The notes under the pieces were generated by a model, which saw nothing but the letters and a program-made list of their open reading frames with translations, did not search any database and was not told the origin of the DNA. The position numbers and the translations under genes were made by a program. A stretch of 64,000 bases of DNA, taken from positions 1-64,000 of the forward strand of contig JASKOT010000053.1 of the NCBI GenBank assembly GCA_032158125.1. The letters run 5' to 3'. Below, piece by piece: positions 59,190 through 64,000 of the stretch. Position 1 is the stretch's first letter, and each line of letters begins with the position of its first letter. This DNA is from Papiliotrema nemorosa (lineage: Eukaryota; Basidiomycota; Tremellomycetes; Tremellales; Rhynchogastremaceae).

Positions 59190-61710
59190 CTACTTCCTCT
59201 TCTTCTTTTTCTTCTTCTTGTTGGGGTTGGCGGATTGGTTTCCAGAATTTATTACAGGCTTTTCGCTGTCGGAAGGAGCGGGCGAAGGGCTGCTTGGCGT
59301 TGCGGTTATTGGCGTTACGGCTTCACTTGTCGAAGCAGGGTCCAACTGCGAGTCTTCGACCCCCACCGCGACAGTGCCGACTGTGACGGACTCCTCTTCC
59401 TCATCCGACGCCAAACCCGCTTGGGATTCGACCGACCTGACGACATCGCCTAACAAAGGCCCTGCGACTTTCGCGCCCACTGCACCTGCGCGCTGCTCAG
59501 GCTGCTCCTCTACCTGTGTATCGCTCTCGGCTTCCTTGGGGAATACTATGGGGGTTGACTTTGCTGCAGCATGCAATTCGAGGTTCTGGACAGGCGCGGC
59601 AAACATAGGCTCCACCAAAGCGACCGGATCAGTGATGCCAGTAGAAGTTTGTTCAAGATCGGCAGGCGTTTTGGCCGAGCCCGCTTTTGGGTCGAGTGGT
59701 CCCTCGGCCGTGACGTGTGCAGCAGGACCGGGAACATCTTCGATGGCCGTCGAGTTTACAGATCCCACCAGAGGTGCGGCGCTACTCGGCTCGTTGGAAG
59801 CACCAATGATCTCCAGACCCGCCCCTGATGGGTCTACGAAGACGACCTCCCGCTTCTCAAGGATTTCGGTCTCACTGTTCGAGTCGTTAGCCGGAAATGT
59901 CTGCGTAAGGTCTGGCAGTATGACTGAGTCGGGTGCGTCCGCCTCAGCTGCATCACGCACCGCGTCGAAGGAATCCGTGTCTACAGGCCGCATACCGCTA
60001 GCTTGACCGTTGCCATCAGGGTCAGACTTTGACCCGTTGAGCTGTGCTGCGCTCATCGTATCGAGGGTGACTCGCAGCCTCTGCACCGCAGTCTGCAGTG
60101 ACTCACTTTCCACGTAGGTTTGGACAAATATGCCGGTGGATAGTGATTCGCCTAAAAGGTGCACCACTTTGATCCAGCTTTCACCCAAGGCGAGCGCCAG
60201 CCGCTGTTGCTCTTTACGCTTAGAAGCGCGAACTTCGGGTGACAGTTGGGTTTCGGTGTTCTGTCGCAGGAGGTGGGCTCGCGGCGCCGACGGTGTACGA
60301 ACATGCGTTCGTTGAGATGGCTCCCGTATGATGTCGTGGATCGCTACGGTGATGTCGAGAAGACTTTGATCTAGCATCGTCCACAACGACTTGGAATAGC
60401 TGGAAGGAGCCAGAAGCCGAAGAGTATTTAGTGCTGCCAGATTTTGATTGACGAACAAGGCCAAAGGCGGAAATGCGGAGATTGACGGGCCTGCATTTAC
60501 AGACATCTTCTGTGATTGATCGACAAGCGAGTCGACGGGAACGCCTTGACCTGATGCCGCTTCCTTCAAGGTTGATCCCAGTGCCGATGACGCGGCACCG
60601 ACCGCGTGTGCATAACCAGCAAGGACCGTATCGGCAAATGGGGCGGCAACCAAAGGCCCAAAGTCGAGACCGATACGCGCAAAGGACAACGAACAATAGC
60701 CGAGCTGTATAAGGATTGATGACAAGGACGCGGGATCCGCGATCCGGGGGATATACGTTGTCACCAGCTCAACTAGGTCGGATACGCATTGGTTGGCGAA
60801 AGAGACCACTATGTCGAGGTCGTCGAAGACTGCGCTGTATTGACTGAGGATATCATAAACGTGTTCCCTAAACAAGTCGATGTATTTTCTGACATATCGG
60901 GCGGGCTCAGTCCGATCCATTTCGATTTGAAGTAGGTGATTCCGAAAGTTGTCCAGCCGTCCGGCGAGAAATGCCAAGCCGAGTGTTGAGTCTTCCAAGC
61001 CCAATTTTCTGAGGTAACCTATGGTTTTCATGACGGTAGGAAGCTTGACGGGTTCACGCAGCAAGGAAAGCAATTGGGATAACATGAGTTGAGTTACCCC
61101 TTCAACCTCTTTGAGCATATCCTGCACCAAATTGCCTTCAAGCGGAAGACTGGTTGCGTGGGCTGCTAATTCCATCGCCTCATGGTAATATCCATTGCGA
61201 ACGCAGGTCTCCATAAGCCGAGGGATCTCAAGCAAATCCAGCAATTTGTCCTGACTCTCTTGTACGAGTATAGCTCGGTTACGGTTGCGGGAAAGACTCT
61301 GCGTCTTGTCCACGAAGACCTTGCACTCGTCTTCCAAGACGGGGACCGAGTCGAGAAGGCGATCTAGGCTGATCTGAAAGTCGTCAAACGCCGATTTGAC
61401 TGCAGTCGAGCATTGGTGGACGGAGAGAAATGTCGAGTATTCACGATAGCATAGATTGGTGAGTTCGGCTTCGACTGTCGATGCCTCTTGAGATATCAAA
61501 GCTGGCTCTTTCACAAGAGTTGATAGCGGCAAAGCGACAAGCCGGTCCAAATAGGAGGAGGACGGACCGGCGGACAGATCCGGAGGGAGAATATGTGAGA
61601 TGAGGGCGGTCTGGGTGAGAAGATCTGTCAGGGGAACTGAGAGTGTTAACTGCAAGTATCGTTGGTAGCCACTCACGAACAGCGACATCGTCGTCCTCGC
61701 CGTCCATCAT
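59190..61710 (-). CDS. COG8: Conserved oligomeric Golgi complex subunit 8 (Cog8/Dor1)
   Basis: A 34-nt first exon (MMDGEDDDVAV) splices to one long exon; total 826 residues. The Cog8 core is plain: YSTFLSVHQCSTAVKSAFDDF, LLDSVPVLEDECKVF, KLLDLLEIPRLMETCVRNGYYHEAMELAAH, LREPVKLPTVMKTIGYLRKLGLEDSTLGLAFLAGR, YVRKYIDLFREHVYDILSQYSAVFDD. Cog8 links the two lobes of the COG tether that guides intra-Golgi retrograde vesicles. After residue about 540 the protein is low-complexity: acidic, Ser/Thr/Pro/Ala-rich, ending with a lysine run. That tail roughly adds 280 residues beyond the usual core. It converges on SHO1, with about 220 nt between stops. Confidence 0.93.
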
Positions 61711-62133
61711 GTCTTGCGTCACGCCGACGATGAGAACCAAGAGGGTTATGTCGCGATAAGCTGAGGTATGGCCAAGGGGACGTCCCCTCAACGCGCTCTT
61801 CTGCCACGTGGCACTTGCCCGCGAGCAGTCTTTTCTGGCTATTCGTACTGGGCATTCATTCCTTTACTTTGCTTGGGATCATTTCCACGCAAGGGCAATT
61901 GGCACTTGACCCTCGGTGCTTCCCGATCTCCACAAGAAAGCAATGCATGGCAGGTTTGTGATGCGAGAGGGGTGACTGGGACTATGAAAGGGTGAGGGGA
62001 AGTGCCTGTTGAATTTTGATTCCGTGCAGCCCCCGATTTCTGACTCGGTCACTCGTGTAAAAAGTCGGGTCGCTGCTTCTGTCCAACCAAGATTTGTCTA
62101 TTTGGGACATCAGCTCAACCTCTGAACATCACC
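61711..62133. promoter_or_regulatory. COG8 / ILV3 divergent promoter
   Basis: A palindromic GCCACGTGGC E-box occurs at 61803-61812. TGACTCGGTCACTC lies at about 62041-62054, some 85 nt before the ILV3 ATG; it resembles overlapping half-sites of the Gcn4/Cpc1 element (TGACTCA). Both are sequence observations; their binding proteins are inferred. Confidence 0.5.
61803..61812. promoter_or_regulatory. Palindromic E-box GCCACGTGGC
   Basis: A perfect 10-nt palindrome with a CACGTG core in the COG8/ILV3 spacer. bHLH factors such as Cbf1 bind this core in fungi. It sits 95 nt upstream of COG8 and about 320 nt upstream of ILV3. Confidence 0.5.
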
Positions 62134-64000
62134 ATGCTCAGCCCACGTATCCACCGTCAGGTATCAAACTCTGCACGAAGATGTCTCCATACGACGGCAT
62201 CAGCTCCTGCCGAGCCCATCCTCAATCGTTACTCGCGTAATATCACGCAGCCCAAAGCTCAAGGCGCATCGCAAGTAAGTGCTCTCGGCGCACGTAACAT
62301 TAATCCACTCAGGCAATGTTGTACGCCACAGAAGGCATTGATACCGACGATGATCTCAACAAGCCCATGGTCGGGGTTGCTTCGGTCTGGCAAGTCGCCA
62401 TTGGTGTTGCGAGCTGAGATCTAGGTACGAAGGCAACCCTTGCAACCGACACATTTTGGGTTTGGGCCAGAGAATCAAGAAATCCTTGGTGAACTCTGGC
62501 ATCACAGGATACCAATTCGGAACGGTCGGTGTCTCTGATGGTATCAGCATGGGCACAAAAGGAAGTACGCGCATCTCCCCTTCGACGTTGACTTGCAGTG
62601 ACATACTCCCTTCAATCCAGAGATCTCATTGCAGACTCGGTGGAGACTGCAGCCGGCGGTCATTGGCTGGACGGAATGGTGGTCGTACCTGGATGCGACA
62701 AGAATATGCCAGGAACCCTTATTGCGCTTGGTCGACTCAATCGACCCGGTCTCATGGTGTATGGAGGTACCATCCGCCCGGGATCTTGCGGCGGTAGCGA
62801 CGGACGTCCGAAAGAAGTCTTGGACATCGTCTCGGCGTTCCAAAGCTATGGAAAATACCTACAGATGGGTCAGACCGAGGAAGCGGAGAAGATACGATAC
62901 GAAACGGTCAGAAACGCTTGTCCAGGGCCTGGAGCATGCGGAGGGGTACGCCATATATCGCTGGACCATGCTGAAGAACATAGATGTATACGGCAAACAC
63001 GATGGCTTCGGCAACAGAAGCCCTGGGAATGGCTCTGCCGGGGTCATCTTCTTTCCCGGCCGAATATCCAGAGAAACATGCAGAGTGTGACTCTGTGGGA
63101 TCATACATGCTCAATCTGCTTGAGAAGAACATTCTGCCTCGAGACATTATGACTCGAGAAGCTTTCGAGAACGCGATGGTACGCCATTCTGCCGTTCAGA
63201 CCAATGACCATAGGCCCTCACCATGGCGCTAGGTGGTTCGACTAACGCTGTGCTTCACCTTCTCGCCATCGCCCACTCCGTCGGCGTCGAGTTGACCATT
63301 GACGATTTCCAGAAAGCCTCCGACCGAGTCCCATTCCTTGCCGATCTCAAGCCAAGTGGTAAATATGTGATGGAGGACATCAATACAATTGGTGGTACGC
63401 CAAGTGTGATACACTACCTGATCAAACACGGCTACATGACCGGGGAGGGCATGACTGTCACTGGCCGTACGTTGGGAGAGAATTGCGACAGATGGATGCA
63501 TGAGCATGGAAAGAAATGGGAAGGCCAGCAGATCCTTCGGTCACCCGACAATCCGATCAAGGAGACAGGCCACATCCGGTAGGTTTTGAGCGCAATCGAG
63601 CTGACCGCAGAATCCTGCGAGGTAATCTGGCCCCGGGCGGCGCAGTATCCAAAATTACGGGCAAAGAGGGCCTCCAATTCACCGGCAAGTGTCGTGCATT
63701 CGACGATGAAGATAGCTTTGTCAAGGCTGTGGAGAGTGGATCTATCAAACAGGGCGAAAAGACAGTCGTAGTCCTTCGATATCTAGGACCAAAGGGTGGA
63801 CCAGGCATGCCAGAAATGTTGAAACCAACAAGTCTGATTATGGGCGCCGGTCTGGGATACGATGTCGCTTGCTTGACAGATGGCAGGTTTTCGGGAGGGT
63901 AAGCCACGCCACTAGGTCATTTCTGACCTCTAGGTCACATGGATTCGTGGTTGGCCATGTGGTCCCAGAGGCTCAGGTCGGAGGCCCAATCGCACTCGTA
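62134..64000 (+). CDS. ILV3: Dihydroxy-acid dehydratase, cut by the window end
   Basis: Eight exons are visible and the gene continues beyond 64000. A mitochondrial presequence is likely ([23 protein letters not shown]). Family motifs are [106 protein letters not shown] and [27 protein letters not shown]. The conserved cysteines hold an iron-sulfur cluster. The enzyme dehydrates dihydroxy-isovalerate and dihydroxy-methylvalerate in valine and isoleucine synthesis, and supplies the 2-oxoisovalerate used by Leu4. The second intron (62390-62424) has a GC donor, needed to keep the conserved VWYEGNPC in frame. Confidence 0.96.

Noticed and set aside
59546..60006. Plus-strand Ser/Thr-rich frames at the SHO1 3' side
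   Set aside because: They are antisense to the Cog8 tail; SHO1 ends at 58966 once its last exon is recognised.

Overview
The window is nuclear DNA of a basidiomycete fungus, most likely a tremellomycete (Cryptococcus/Kwoniella type). Genes are tightly packed on both strands and broken by many very short introns (commonly 34-60 nt) with GTRNGT donors and YAG acceptors. The core genes (class IV chitin synthase, Leu4, Ilv3, His3, Shr3, Sho1) are fungal in type. There is no sign of prokaryotic, viral or transposon-rich DNA. The genus is an inference. Exon structures were worked out by hand from splice motifs, reading frame and family conservation.

Layout. 0-13 kb: a secreted repeat precursor with Kex2-type sites, a weak uncharacterised gene, two tandem BTB-domain paralogues, ESCRT-III VPS2 divergent from a membrane-anchored protein disulfide isomerase, a tiny Gly/Met/Tyr-rich protein and an uncharacterised Pro-rich protein. 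13-23 kb: prefoldin subunit 6, a CaMKK/SAK1-type kinase, a Ser-rich protein and an 18-exon Zn2Cys6 transcription factor. 23-34.3 kb: importin-11, the tRNA m1A58 methyltransferase Trm61 and chitin synthase.

34.7-42 kb: HIS3, the amino-acid permease chaperone SHR3 and LEU4, three amino-acid genes in a row, then a TPR protein resembling the cohesin loader Mau2. 42-54.9 kb: an uncertain minus-strand gene, two mitoribosomal small-subunit genes head to head (uS8m and mS45/Bot1), a GT61-like glycosyltransferase, a PP2A activator (PTPA), an IAH1-type esterase, a paxillin-like LIM protein and a membrane-anchored DUF1996 protein. 55-64 kb: a secreted DUF3455 protein, an ATG14-like autophagy subunit divergent from the osmosensor SHO1, COG8, and ILV3, which runs off the right edge.

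Recurring themes are amino-acid supply (HIS3, SHR3, LEU4, ILV3), cell wall and osmotic signalling (chitin synthase, SHO1, PXL1-like, kinase) and membrane traffic (VPS2, COG8, ATG14). No single multi-gene system covers the window. The least conventional locus is the Kex2-type repeat precursor at its left end. Several splice oddities also stand out: a 10-nt microexon, a GC-AG intron, a possible recursive splice site and a frame-neutral intron.
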